Source: Rubrivivax sp. (GTDB taxonomy: Bacteria > Pseudomonadota > Gammaproteobacteria > Burkholderiales > Burkholderiaceae). Taken from it: a stretch of 10,872 nt of DNA. A program made the translations under genes and the position numbers. Numbering within the stretch: the stretch's first letter is position 1; every line of letters begins with the position of its first letter. Positions 1-6,544 of the stretch are shown here, one piece after another. The stretch is taken from positions 1-10,872 of the forward strand of contig SEEY01000077.1 in NCBI GenBank assembly GCA_004211235.1, in the 5' to 3' direction. The notes under the pieces were generated by a model, which ran no database searches, had not been told where the DNA came from, and saw only the letters and a program-made list of their open reading frames with translations.

Positions 1-552
1 TTCTGTGGCGAGAACGCGGCCGACTACGTCAGCGGCATCTCCCAGCCCGCCATCGACGCCGGCCAGGTGGAAAAGGAGAAGGCCCGCGTCTACGCGCCGC
101 TCGGCAAGACCGAGGGCCTGACGCCCTTCCAGGTCGAATACAAGACGCGCCGCATCGTCAACGACTATCTGCAGCCGCCCAAGGTCACCCGCAAGATGGA
201 GATCGGCCTGCAGCGCTTCGACGAGATCCGCGAGGACCTGCAGCACATGGGCGCCGCCGACCCGCACGAGCTGATGCGGGCGATGGAAGCCCACACCATC
301 CGCGACTGCGCCGAGCTGGCGGCGCGCGCCTCGCTCTACCGCACCGAGAGCCGCTGGGGCCTGTACCACCTGCGCGTGGACCACCCCGAGAAGAACGACG
401 CCGACTGGTTCTGCCACACCAACGTGACGAGCGACGCCGACGGCAACGCCGTGTTCCGCAAGCGCGCGGTGGAGCCCTACGTCGTGGAGCTCAACGAGGA
501 AGAGAAGTCCGCCTACCAGCGCCTGCGCGTGGCAACACCCGCCGCGGCCTAA
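1..552 (+). CDS. AprA/fumarate-reductase-type flavoprotein, C-terminal part (5' truncated by window)
   Basis: The frame is open from base 1, so the first 183 visible residues are the C-terminal end of a larger protein; an in-frame GTG at 67 is internal, not a start. The fragment opens with FCGENAADYVSGIS, resembling the end of the FAD-binding domain. It continues into the helical C-terminal domain of the AprA/SdhA/FrdA superfamily, with DPHELMRAME (about residues 87-96) and R-T-E-S-R-W (about 114-119). The ESRW form followed by Y-x-x-R and D-x-P looks closer to dissimilatory adenylylsulfate reductase alpha (AprA) than to FrdA/SdhA, which usually has SRGAH there. The family carries FAD and exchanges electrons with a partner Fe-S protein, and the next gene, 13 bp away, encodes one. 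The catalytic region is outside the window, so the substrate cannot be assigned. Flavoprotein identity is fairly sure; the AprA-like placement is an inference from the C-terminus only. Confidence 0.85.
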   Translation, partial: FCGENAADYVSGISQPAIDAGQVEKEKARVYAPLGKTEGLTPFQVEYKTRRIVNDYLQPPKVTRKMEIGLQRFDEIREDLQHMGAADPHELMRAMEAHTIRDCAELAARASLYRTESRWGLYHLRVDHPEKNDADWFCHTNVTSDADGNAVFRKRAVEPYVVELNEEEKSAYQRLRVATPAAA

Positions 553-565
553 CGGAGCAACAGCC

Positions 566-799
566 ATGACCATCACCATCACCCGCACCCAGGCCCCCGT
601 CGTCATCGACGAGGACAAGTGCATCGCCGACAAGGGCTGCACCGTCTGCGTCGACGTCTGCCCGCTCGACGTGCTGGCCATCGACCTGACGAAGAACAAG
701 GCCTTCATGAAGTTCGATGAATGCTGGTACTGCATGCCCTGCGAGAAGGACTGCCCCACCGGCGCCGTGCGCGTCGACATTCCCTACCTGGTGAGGTGA
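566..799 (+). CDS. Two-[4Fe-4S] ferredoxin, AprB-like partner of the flavoprotein
   Basis: A 77-aa cytoplasmic ferredoxin with two cysteine sets: C19-x5-C25-x2-C28-x3-C32-P, and C53-W-Y-C56-x2-C59-x3-C63-P. The second set, CWYCMPCEKDCP followed by GAVRVDIPY, closely resembles the CWECYSC...CP...RPY core of AprB, the beta subunit of adenylylsulfate reductase. The long C-terminal tail by which AprB wraps around AprA is missing. The first set is unusual because five residues, not two, separate its first two cysteines. The ATG at 566 follows GGAGCAACAGCC, a good Shine-Dalgarno, 13 bp after the flavoprotein stop. It is probably the direct electron partner of that flavoprotein. Ferredoxin identity is near certain; the pairing is inferred from gene order and the AprB-like core. 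Confidence 0.9.
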   Translation: MTITITRTQAPVVIDEDKCIADKGCTVCVDVCPLDVLAIDLTKNKAFMKFDECWYCMPCEKDCPTGAVRVDIPYLVR

Positions 800-800
800 T
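793..800 (+). promoter_or_regulatory. Ribosome binding site of the HEAT-repeat gene
   Basis: GAGGTGAT is a near-perfect Shine-Dalgarno that overlaps the stop codon of the preceding ferredoxin gene. It supports initiation at ATG 802 or the adjacent ATG 805, and argues against a longer upstream start in this frame, which would lie inside the ferredoxin gene. Confidence 0.7.
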
Positions 801-801
801 C

Positions 802-1755
802 ATGATGGCCACCATCCATGACCGGCTGCGCAACCCCGATGCGGGCGTGCGCCGCATCGCCGTCATCGACCTGCCCTACACGGACGAGGAAGACGACATC
901 GCGCCGCTGTTGATTGCAGCGCTCGCGGATGCCGATGCCACCGTGCGGCTCGAAGCCGCCAAGGCGCTCGAAGGCTTCGAGGAGCCCGACGTGCTGGCCG
1001 CCCTCGCACCGCTGCTGAAGGACGCGGACGCCGACGTGCGCGCCGCCGTCGCCTACACGCTGGCCGAGCTGAAGGACCCGGCCTCCGCCACCGCGCTGCT
1101 GCCCTACCTCGCCGACGCCGACCCCGAAGTGCAGGCCGCCGCGCTGCAGGCGGTAAAGGCCCTGCGCGTGGACGCCGCCTTCGATCCCGCGCTGGCGGCG
1201 CTCGCGCACGGCGACGCCAAGGTGCGCCGCGCGGCCGTCAGCGTGCTCGGCTACCTGAAGAAACCGCAGGCCATCTCGGCGCTGACGGAGGTGGCGGCGC
1301 ATGACGCTGACGCCGAGGTGCGCCGCGTCGCGGTCGGCGCGCTCAGCTTTGCCAACGATGCCGACGTCAGCGTGCATCCGGCCCTGAGCCGCGCGCTGGC
1401 CGACCCCGTCTGGCAGGTGCGCGAGGAAGCCGCCACCACCTTCGCCAAGACCGGCTCCGCTTTAGGCGTGCCCAACCTCGTGCGGGCCATGGACGACGAC
1501 TACTGGCAGGTGCGCGTGAAGGCCGCCCGCAGCCTGGGCAAGCTCAAGGCGCGCGACGGCGTCATGGCGCTGGTGGAGGCGCTGATCCATCCGGTGAGCA
1601 ACCTGCGCAAGGAGGCCGTCATCGCCCTCGGCGAGATCGGCGACCCGCGCGCCATCACACCGCTGGAGCGCACGCTGCGCGACCCCGATCCGGACGTGCG
1701 CAAGCTGTCAAAACTTGCGCTCACCACGATCCAGATGAATGGAGGTGCAGCATGA
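802..1755 (+). CDS. HEAT-repeat (PBS-lyase-like) protein
   Basis: A 317-aa protein made almost entirely of about ten units of roughly 31 residues, each with an acidic turn followed by V-R and a hydrophobic helix. Examples are DADATVRLEAAKAL, DADADVRAAVAYTL, DPVWQVREEAATTF and DPDPDVRKLSKLAL. This is the PBS-lyase type of HEAT repeat, which forms an alpha-solenoid and usually acts as a protein-protein scaffold, adaptor or maturation factor. There is no signal peptide, membrane helix or cysteine cluster, so it is cytoplasmic and non-redox. It lies between two ferredoxin genes: 2 bp after one, and overlapping the next by ATGA at 1752. This suggests it binds or helps assemble the Fe-S or flavoprotein components (inference). 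ATG 802 or 805 are both possible starts. One Leu codon at 1462 is TTA, uncommon in such GC-rich DNA. Fold is very sure; role unknown. Confidence 0.9.
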   Translation: MMATIHDRLRNPDAGVRRIAVIDLPYTDEEDDIAPLLIAALADADATVRLEAAKALEGFEEPDVLAALAPLLKDADADVRAAVAYTLAELKDPASATALLPYLADADPEVQAAALQAVKALRVDAAFDPALAALAHGDAKVRRAAVSVLGYLKKPQAISALTEVAAHDADAEVRRVAVGALSFANDADVSVHPALSRALADPVWQVREEAATTFAKTGSALGVPNLVRAMDDDYWQVRVKAARSLGKLKARDGVMALVEALIHPVSNLRKEAVIALGEIGDPRAITPLERTLRDPDPDVRKLSKLALTTIQMNGGAA

Positions 1756-2087
1756 GCTTCGTCGTCACCGAGGCTTGCATCCGCTGCAAGTACACCGACT
1801 GCGTCGCGGCCTGCCCGGTGGAGTGCTTCCACGAAGGCCCGGACTTTCTCGTCATCGACCCCGAGGCCTGCATCGACTGCGGCGTCTGTGTGCCCGAGTG
1901 CCCGGTCGAGGCGATCTTCGACGAGAAGGACCTGCCGGCCCAGCACCGTGAATACGTCGAGCTGAACCGGCGCCTGGCCACGCAGTGGCCGCTCATCACC
2001 GCCGCGCAGGAGCCGCTGCCCGACGCCGAGCACTGGGCCGGCCAGACCGACAAGCGCCCGCTGCTGACCGAGACCGTACCCGCCTGA
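1752..2087 (+). CDS. fdxA: FdxA-type 7Fe-8S ferredoxin
   Basis: A 111-aa ferredoxin of the Azotobacter ferredoxin I / FdxA family and close to its usual length. The N-terminus has C9-x2-C12-x4-C17-x3-C21-P followed by C25; the second set is C40-x2-C43-x2-C46-x3-C50-P. By alignment with Azotobacter FdI, C9, C17 and C50 would hold a [3Fe-4S] cluster and C21, C40, C43 and C46 a [4Fe-4S] cluster. C12 and C25 match the non-ligand Cys11 and Cys24 of FdI. The C-terminal region with NRRLATQWP and PLPDAEHW is also typical. Such ferredoxins receive electrons from Fpr-type NADPH reductases, and one is encoded at 5765 in the same unit. The start overlaps the HEAT gene stop (ATGA), implying coupled translation. 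This may be a dedicated paralogue and not the housekeeping copy, so the symbol denotes the family. Confidence 0.93.
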   Translation: MSFVVTEACIRCKYTDCVAACPVECFHEGPDFLVIDPEACIDCGVCVPECPVEAIFDEKDLPAQHREYVELNRRLATQWPLITAAQEPLPDAEHWAGQTDKRPLLTETVPA

Positions 2088-2094
2088 ATCCGCA

Positions 2095-2121
2095 GCGGCG
2101 CAGGCACAGGCCTTGCGCCGC
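2095..2121 (+). other. GC-rich hairpin between ferredoxin and binding-protein genes
   Basis: GCGGCGCA at 2095-2102 pairs perfectly with TGCGCCGC at 2114-2121. The intervening GGC/GCC can add three inner pairs with one bulged T and an ACAG loop. It sits 8 bp after the fdxA stop, inside the only sizeable gap (69 bp) of the ten-gene unit. No T-run follows, so it is not a canonical intrinsic terminator. An mRNA-stabilising or processing element, or a partial attenuator separating redox from transport genes, is possible. Confidence 0.5.
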
Positions 2122-2145
2122 GGCTTCGTGAACGATTCGACTGCC

Positions 2146-2150
2146 AGGAG
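2146..2150 (+). promoter_or_regulatory. Ribosome binding site of the binding-protein gene
   Basis: AGGAG lies 6 nt before ATG 2157. It fixes the start of the binding protein and gives it a proper signal peptide. Confidence 0.75.
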
Positions 2151-2156
2151 ATTGAG

Positions 2157-3641
2157 ATGAAGTTGCCCCAGCTCTCACATGTTTCCGCCCTCCCCTTGAA
2201 GTGCCTCGCGCTCCTCTGCGCGGCCTTCCTGGCGCCGCAGGCCCATGCCGCCAAGGAAGTGGTGACGATCGGCATCGGCACGCAGAACACGACCACCAAC
2301 ACCGTCACCGGCGGCGTGGTGCTCAAGGAAATGAAGCTGCTGGAGAAGCACCTGCCCACGACGGGCAAGTACGCCAACATCGAGTGGAAGCTCGACTGGC
2401 AGAACTTCACCTCCGGCCCGCCCATCACCAACGGCATGGTCGCCGGCAAGCTGCAGATCGGCATGATGGGCGACTACCCGCTGCTGGTGAACGGCGCCAC
2501 CGGCCAGCTCAACAAGGGCAACGAGACGCAGCTGATTGCCGTCATCGCCTACAACGCCTTCGGCTCGGGCAACGGCGTCGTCGTGCACAAGGACAGCCCG
2601 TACTACGAACTGGCCGACCTCAAGGGCAAGACCGTCTCGGTGCCCTTCGGCTCGGCGGCGCACGGCATGATGCTGCAGGCCATGCAGGAGCGCGGCTGGC
2701 CGGCCGACTACTGGAACCTTGTCAGCCAGAGCCCGGAGGTGGGCACCACCAACCTGCAGGAAAAGAAGATCGACGGCCACGGCGACTTCGTGCCCTTCGC
2801 CGACCTGCTGCCCCAGCGTGGCTTCGCCCGCAAGATCTTCGACGGCGCGCAGACCAAGGTGCCGACCTTCCACGGCGTCGTCGTGCGCAAGGAGTTCGCC
2901 GACAAGTATCCGGAGGCCGTCGTCGCCTACATCAAGGCCCTGATGGAGGCCAACGACTGGGTGCGCAAGGATCCCAAGCTCGCCGCCACCAAGATCCAGG
3001 AGTGGACCAAGATCGAGAAGGAAGTGGCCTACCTCTACCTCGGCCCGGGTGGCATCCACACACTGGATCCGAGCATCAAGCCGCGCTGGGTCGAGACCAT
3101 CAAGATCGCGCACGGCGTGCTGTCCAAGCTGGGCCGCGTCAAGGAGTTCGATGCCGGCGCCTGGGTCAACGAGAGCTATCTGCGCGAAGCCTTCAAGCAG
3201 CGCGGCCAGGACTACGAAGCGCAGAAGCAGACGCTCGCGAACTACGACATTGCCGGCAACGACCCGATCTGCAAGGTGTCCGTCACGCGGCCCAAGGAGG
3301 CCGGGGAGATCTGGCTGGCCAGCGGCGAGATCGTGCCCCTCAGCTCGCCGGCCTGCCTGCTTGCCGGCGTCAAGCAATACGAGGCCGCGGGCAAGAAGGT
3401 CAACGTCGCGTATCTGTACGACAAGGCCCTGGGCATCAAGGTCGTGGCCGACAAGGCCTACTACGCCGTCGACGCGAGCAACCCCAAGGCGCCGGTGGCC
3501 GTGCCCTTCCTGCTGAAGAAGGATGCCGAGGCCTACGCCGCCAAGAGTAACGGCAAGCTCGCCACCTTTGCGGAGGCCTTGAGCCAGGCCTCCGTCACGC
3601 TCGCCGCCGCCGGCCCGGCCGGTGCGGCCAAGGCGAAGTGA
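2157..3641 (+). CDS. ABC substrate-binding protein with C-terminal NosL-like domain
   Basis: A 494-aa exported protein. Residues 1-31 form a signal peptide (basic start, hydrophobic core, AHA-A cleavage); there is no valid lipobox. About residues 35-345 are a periplasmic binding protein of the NrtA/SsuA/TauA type (class typical for nitrate, sulfonates, taurine). They include GDYPLL, ADLKGKTVSVPFGSAAHGMML and DFVPFADLLPQ. These proteins usually end near 320-350 residues. Here about 125 more follow, and residues 370-475 resemble NosL, the copper-binding accessory lipoprotein of nitrous oxide reductase. Matches include ICKVSV, GEIWLASGEIVPLSSPACLLAGVKQY-like order, ADKAYYAVDAS, and VAVPFLLKKDAEAYA followed by GKLATF. 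The NosL Cys-x-Met copper site appears as C372-K-V, so the Met is missing; C400 is also present. The low-complexity tail is Ala/Gly/Lys-rich. The permease gene follows directly. Binding-protein role is certain; ligand and NosL-like function are open. Confidence 0.92.
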   Translation: MKLPQLSHVSALPLKCLALLCAAFLAPQAHAAKEVVTIGIGTQNTTTNTVTGGVVLKEMKLLEKHLPTTGKYANIEWKLDWQNFTSGPPITNGMVAGKLQIGMMGDYPLLVNGATGQLNKGNETQLIAVIAYNAFGSGNGVVVHKDSPYYELADLKGKTVSVPFGSAAHGMMLQAMQERGWPADYWNLVSQSPEVGTTNLQEKKIDGHGDFVPFADLLPQRGFARKIFDGAQTKVPTFHGVVVRKEFADKYPEAVVAYIKALMEANDWVRKDPKLAATKIQEWTKIEKEVAYLYLGPGGIHTLDPSIKPRWVETIKIAHGVLSKLGRVKEFDAGAWVNESYLREAFKQRGQDYEAQKQTLANYDIAGNDPICKVSVTRPKEAGEIWLASGEIVPLSSPACLLAGVKQYEAAGKKVNVAYLYDKALGIKVVADKAYYAVDASNPKAPVAVPFLLKKDAEAYAAKSNGKLATFAEALSQASVTLAAAGPAGAAKAK

Positions 3642-3646
3642 TCACC

Positions 3647-4582
3647 ATGCGCGCCGCCCAACGCATCGACACCTTCGCCGCGCCGCCCGTGCCGGCGGGG
3701 CCCAAGGCTCCCGCTTCGCCCGCCCATGTGGGCCAGGGCGTCACGCCACTGCCGCTGCCGCTGCCGGCACCTGCTGCGCCGGGCCGCTGGCGCAGCTTCT
3801 GGCACGGCCGCGGCGGGTCCATCCTGATGGGCGCCCTGTCCATCGCCAGCGTGCTGCTGTTCTGGCAGCTGGCCACGCAGTACAAGCTGGACGCCTACAT
3901 CCGCTTCAACAACATCCCCACGCCGGCCCAGGTGCTGGAGAAGGTGGTGGAGGTCAACGCCAGCCCGAAGTTCGTCACCAACATCGGCATCAGCGTGCGG
4001 CGCATCCTGCTGGGCTTCTTCGTCGCCACGGCGCTCGGCGTCGGCCTGGGCGTGCTGATCGGGCGCTACCGCCTCGTTCGCGGCCTGGCGATGCCGGCGC
4101 TGGAGGTGTTCCGCCCCATCCCGGCCATCGCCTGGGTGCCGATGTCGATCATGCTGTGGCCCGACAACGAAGTGAGCATCGTCTTCATCACCTTCCTCGG
4201 TGCGTTCTTCCCCATCCTGCTCAACACGGTGCACGGCGTCGAGGCCATCGACCCGGTGCTGCTGCGCGCGGCCCGCACGCTCGGCGCGGGCGAGGCCAGC
4301 CTGCTGCGGCACGTGGTGTTGCCCGGGGCGCTTCCGCACATCTTCACGGGGCTGGCGGTGGGCATGGGCGTGGCGTGGGTGTCGCTGATCGCCGCCGAGA
4401 TGATCTCGGGGCAGTTCGGCATCGGCTACTTCACCTGGGAGGCCTACTCGCTGATCAGCTATGCCGAGATCGCGCTCGGCATGATCACCATCGGCGTGCT
4501 GGGCCTGCTGTGCAGCGGCGCCATACGGCTGCTCGCCAAGCTCGCCATGCCCTGGGCTGCGCATTCAGAAGGAGCACGGTGA
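3647..4582 (+). CDS. ABC transporter permease (TauC/SsuC/NrtB-like)
   Basis: A 311-aa inner-membrane permease of the binding-protein-dependent (BPD_transp_1) family. After about 45 Pro/Ala-rich cytoplasmic residues comes TM1 (ILMGALSIASVLLFW), then further hydrophobic segments including ILLGFFVATALGVGLGVLIG, VSIVFITFLGAFFPILL, and the C-terminal IALGMITIGVLGLLCSGAI. The cytoplasmic coupling loop is clear: DPVLLRAARTLGAGEAS...HVVLPGALPHIFTGL, the EAA motif that docks onto the ATPase. ATG 3647 is preferred, 5 bp after the binding-protein stop and behind AAGGCGAAG. An in-frame GTG at 3638 that overlaps that stop would add three residues. Its own stop overlaps the ATPase start (TGATG). Together with its neighbours it forms a complete importer of the sulfonate/nitrate/taurine class. 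The Pro-Leu-rich N-terminal stretch is of unknown significance. Confidence 0.93.
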   Translation: MRAAQRIDTFAAPPVPAGPKAPASPAHVGQGVTPLPLPLPAPAAPGRWRSFWHGRGGSILMGALSIASVLLFWQLATQYKLDAYIRFNNIPTPAQVLEKVVEVNASPKFVTNIGISVRRILLGFFVATALGVGLGVLIGRYRLVRGLAMPALEVFRPIPAIAWVPMSIMLWPDNEVSIVFITFLGAFFPILLNTVHGVEAIDPVLLRAARTLGAGEASLLRHVVLPGALPHIFTGLAVGMGVAWVSLIAAEMISGQFGIGYFTWEAYSLISYAEIALGMITIGVLGLLCSGAIRLLAKLAMPWAAHSEGAR

Positions 4583-5448
4583 TGGACATGCAAGTGGCAT
4601 CCCATGGCCGCGTCGACGTACGCGACCTGCACATCCGCTTCCAGAGCAAGGGCCAGGACTTCGAGGCCGTGCGCTCGGCCAACGTGCATGTGCGGCCGGG
4701 CGAGTTCGTGTCGCTCATCGGGCCTTCCGGCTGCGGCAAGTCGACGCTGCTGAACGCGGTGGCCGGCTTCCTCAAGCCCACGGCCGGCCAGGTGCTGCTC
4801 GACGGCCAGCCCATCACCGGCCCGGGTTCGGACCGTGGCGTGGTGTTCCAGCAGTACTCGCTGTTCCCGTGGATGACGGTGCGGGCGAACGTCGAGTTCG
4901 GACTGAAGATGCAGGGCGTGTCGGCCAGCGACCGCGAGACGCGCGCCCGCACGCTGCTCGGCCTGACCGGCCTGCTCTCCTTCGAGAACCACTACCCCGA
5001 CCAGCTCTCCGGCGGCATGAAGCAGCGCGTCGGCATCGTCCGCGCGCTGGCCACCAGCCCGCAGGTGCTGCTGATGGACGAGCCGTTCGGCGCGCTCGAT
5101 TCCCAGACCCGCGTGGTGATGCAGGAGATCCTGACCAACATGTGGCAGCGCCTGCGCATCTCGGTGCTGTTCATCACGCACGACATCGAGGAGGCGGTGT
5201 TCCTGTCCGACCGCATCTACGTGATGACGGCGCGCCCCGGGCGCATCAAGGCCGAGCTGCCGGTGCCGTTGCCCCGGCCCCGCACGCCGGCGATGACCTC
5301 GGAGCCGGAGTTCGCAGCCATGGTGCGCCAGATCAAGGGCCTGATCCGCGAGGAGAGCATCGCCGCGATGGGCGGCGAGCTCAGCGAAGGCGGCCTCGCC
5401 GGCCTGTGCACCGAGGTCGGCCCGCAAGGCGTCGGCCACCTCGTCTAG
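4582..5448 (+). CDS. ABC transporter ATP-binding protein (TauB/SsuB/NrtD-like)
   Basis: A 288-aa ATPase that powers the adjacent permease. All nucleotide-binding motifs are intact: Walker [10 protein letters not shown] (47-55), Q-loop [10 protein letters not shown] (Q90/Q91), signature LSGGMKQR (142-149), Walker B VLLMDEP followed by the D-loop ALD (162-173), and the H-loop TH200D. The LFPW after the Q-loop and FGALDSQTR after Walker B are typical of the nitrate/sulfonate/bicarbonate ATPase family. The C-terminal part beyond about residue 225 is slightly longer than in SsuB/TauB and has no recognised domain. ATG 4582 overlaps the permease stop and follows AAGGAG at 4569-4574 with 7-nt spacing. 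Only one ATPase gene is present, so it probably works as a homodimer. Confidence 0.95.
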   Translation: MDMQVASHGRVDVRDLHIRFQSKGQDFEAVRSANVHVRPGEFVSLIGPSGCGKSTLLNAVAGFLKPTAGQVLLDGQPITGPGSDRGVVFQQYSLFPWMTVRANVEFGLKMQGVSASDRETRARTLLGLTGLLSFENHYPDQLSGGMKQRVGIVRALATSPQVLLMDEPFGALDSQTRVVMQEILTNMWQRLRISVLFITHDIEEAVFLSDRIYVMTARPGRIKAELPVPLPRPRTPAMTSEPEFAAMVRQIKGLIREESIAAMGGELSEGGLAGLCTEVGPQGVGHLV

Positions 5449-5456
5449 GAGCCGCC

Positions 5457-5768
5457 ATGCCCCCCTACACCGACACGGTGCCCGCCCAGGTGGTGTGGCA
5501 CCAGGCCAGCGGCATGCTCGAATTGGGCTGGGCCGACGGCCGAGAGGCGCGCTTCACGGCGCCGCAGCTGCGCTCGGCCTGCAAATGCTCGGCCTGCGAG
5601 AAGCGCCGCCGCGACGGCAACCCACTGGCGGCGCCCGCCGACACCGCGCTGACCGGCATCCACCCGGTCGGGGAGACCGGCGTGCAGCTCGTCTTCAGCG
5701 ACGGCCACGACCGCGGCATCTATCCCTGGCCCTATCTGCACCAACTCGCCCTGGAGCTACCCGCATGA
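5457..5768 (+). CDS. DUF971 (GBBH-like N-terminal domain) protein
   Basis: A 103-aa stand-alone DUF971 domain, the same fold as the N-terminal domain of gamma-butyrobetaine hydroxylase. The candidate zinc site is visible: LRSAC42-K-C44-S-A-C47 plus H84 in DGHDRGIYPW, corresponding to the three Cys and one His of the eukaryotic hydroxylase domain. GIYPWPYLHQLA matches the family end motif. No catalytic oxygenase domain follows. Stand-alone DUF971 proteins are commonly linked to Fe-S cluster or redox genes, and here it sits between the ABC ATPase (8 bp gap, behind TAGGAG) and the ferredoxin reductase (ATGA overlap). A role in Fe-S cluster delivery or in the maturation of the ferredoxins and flavoprotein is plausible but inferred. 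Family assignment is confident. Confidence 0.88.
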   Translation: MPPYTDTVPAQVVWHQASGMLELGWADGREARFTAPQLRSACKCSACEKRRRDGNPLAAPADTALTGIHPVGETGVQLVFSDGHDRGIYPWPYLHQLALELPA

Positions 5769-6538
5769 GCATCCTCTTCGACGCCAAGGTGCTGGCCGTC
5801 CGCCACTGGACGGACCGGCAGTTCTCCTTCACCTGCACCCGTGATCCTGCTTTTCGCTTCCAGAGCGGCCAGTTCACGATGATCGGCCTGATGGTGGATG
5901 GCAAGCCGCTGATGCGTGCCTACAGCGTCGTCAGCCCGCACTGGGACGACACGCTGGAGTTCCTCAGCATCAAGGTGCCCGACGGCCCGCTCACCTCGCG
6001 CCTGCAGCACATCCAGCCCGGCGACACGCTGCATGTCGGCCGCAAGGCCTCCGGCACGCTCGTCACGCAGAACCTGCTGCCGGGCCGCCACCTCTACCTG
6101 CTGTCCACCGGCACGGGCCTGGCGCCCTTCATGGCCATCGTGCGCGACCCGGAGGTCTACGAGCTCTACGACAAGATCATCCTCGTGCACGGCTGCCGGC
6201 AGGTGAGCGAGCTGGCCTACCAGGACGTCATCAGCACCGAGCTGCCCGACAACGAGTTCTTCGGCGAGCTGGTGCGCGAGAAGCTCATCTACTACCCCAC
6301 CGTCACGCGCGAGCCGTTCCGCAACATGGGCCGCATCCCCGCGCTGATGGCCTCGGGCAAGCTGGCCAGCGACATCGGCCTGCCGCCGCTGTGCGTGGAC
6401 AACGACCGCTTCATGCTGTGCGGCAGCCCCGAGATGCTGCGCGACACACGTGTGCTGTTCGATGAGATGGGCATGGTCGAGGGCAACATGAGCCACCCCG
6501 GCCACTTCGTCATCGAGCGCGCCTTCGTCGAGAAGTGA
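5765..6538 (+). CDS. fpr: Ferredoxin-NADP+ reductase (Fpr type)
   Basis: A 257-aa FAD enzyme of the bacterial Fpr subfamily, at the family's normal length. RAYS at 51-54 binds FAD in the N-terminal beta-barrel. SIKVPDGPLTSRL follows, then the NADP-binding domain with LSTGTGLAPF (113-122), HGCR (142-145) and CGSPEML (219-225). The end HFVIERAFVEK is typical of proteobacterial Fpr, whose C-terminus packs near the flavin. It passes electrons between NADPH and ferredoxin or flavodoxin. The same unit encodes a 7Fe ferredoxin and an AprB-like ferredoxin, so an NADPH/ferredoxin/flavoprotein chain is likely, with direction unknown. The start overlaps the DUF971 stop (ATGA). It may be a pathway-specific paralogue of the housekeeping enzyme. 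Confidence 0.95.
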   Translation: MSILFDAKVLAVRHWTDRQFSFTCTRDPAFRFQSGQFTMIGLMVDGKPLMRAYSVVSPHWDDTLEFLSIKVPDGPLTSRLQHIQPGDTLHVGRKASGTLVTQNLLPGRHLYLLSTGTGLAPFMAIVRDPEVYELYDKIILVHGCRQVSELAYQDVISTELPDNEFFGELVREKLIYYPTVTREPFRNMGRIPALMASGKLASDIGLPPLCVDNDRFMLCGSPEMLRDTRVLFDEMGMVEGNMSHPGHFVIERAFVEK

Positions 6539-6544
6539 GCGGCG

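Noticed and set aside
67..552. GTG at 67 as a start for a 161-aa protein
   Set aside because: The frame is open from base 1 with family-consistent residues before the GTG and no ribosome binding site, so the gene is truncated by the window edge.
1..799. Dissimilatory sulfate reduction or classical adenylylsulfate reductase (aprBA)
   Set aside because: The partner ferredoxin lacks the AprB tail and has a different first cluster, gene order is flavoprotein first, and no sat, dsr or membrane-anchor genes are seen. Only an Apr-like call is supported.
721..801. Upstream ATG at 721 as the HEAT protein start
   Set aside because: It would lie inside the ferredoxin gene and add an Arg/His-rich stretch unlike HEAT repeats; a good ribosome binding site precedes 802/805.
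2175..3377. 400-codon open frame on the - strand across the binding-protein gene
   Set aside because: It is a mirror of a high-GC gene: His/Gly/Val/Asp-rich low-complexity translation with no recognisable motif, while the + strand shows a signal peptide and a clear family match.
3261..3641. Separate nosL gene and a nitrous oxide reductase locus
   Set aside because: The NosL-like segment is in frame with the binding protein without a stop, start or ribosome binding site, lacks a lipobox, and no other nos genes are present.
3533..4564. 343-codon open frame on the - strand across the permease gene
   Set aside because: Translation is Gln/His/Arg/Asp-rich without domains, and the + strand encodes a permease with an EAA motif. 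It is a compositional shadow.
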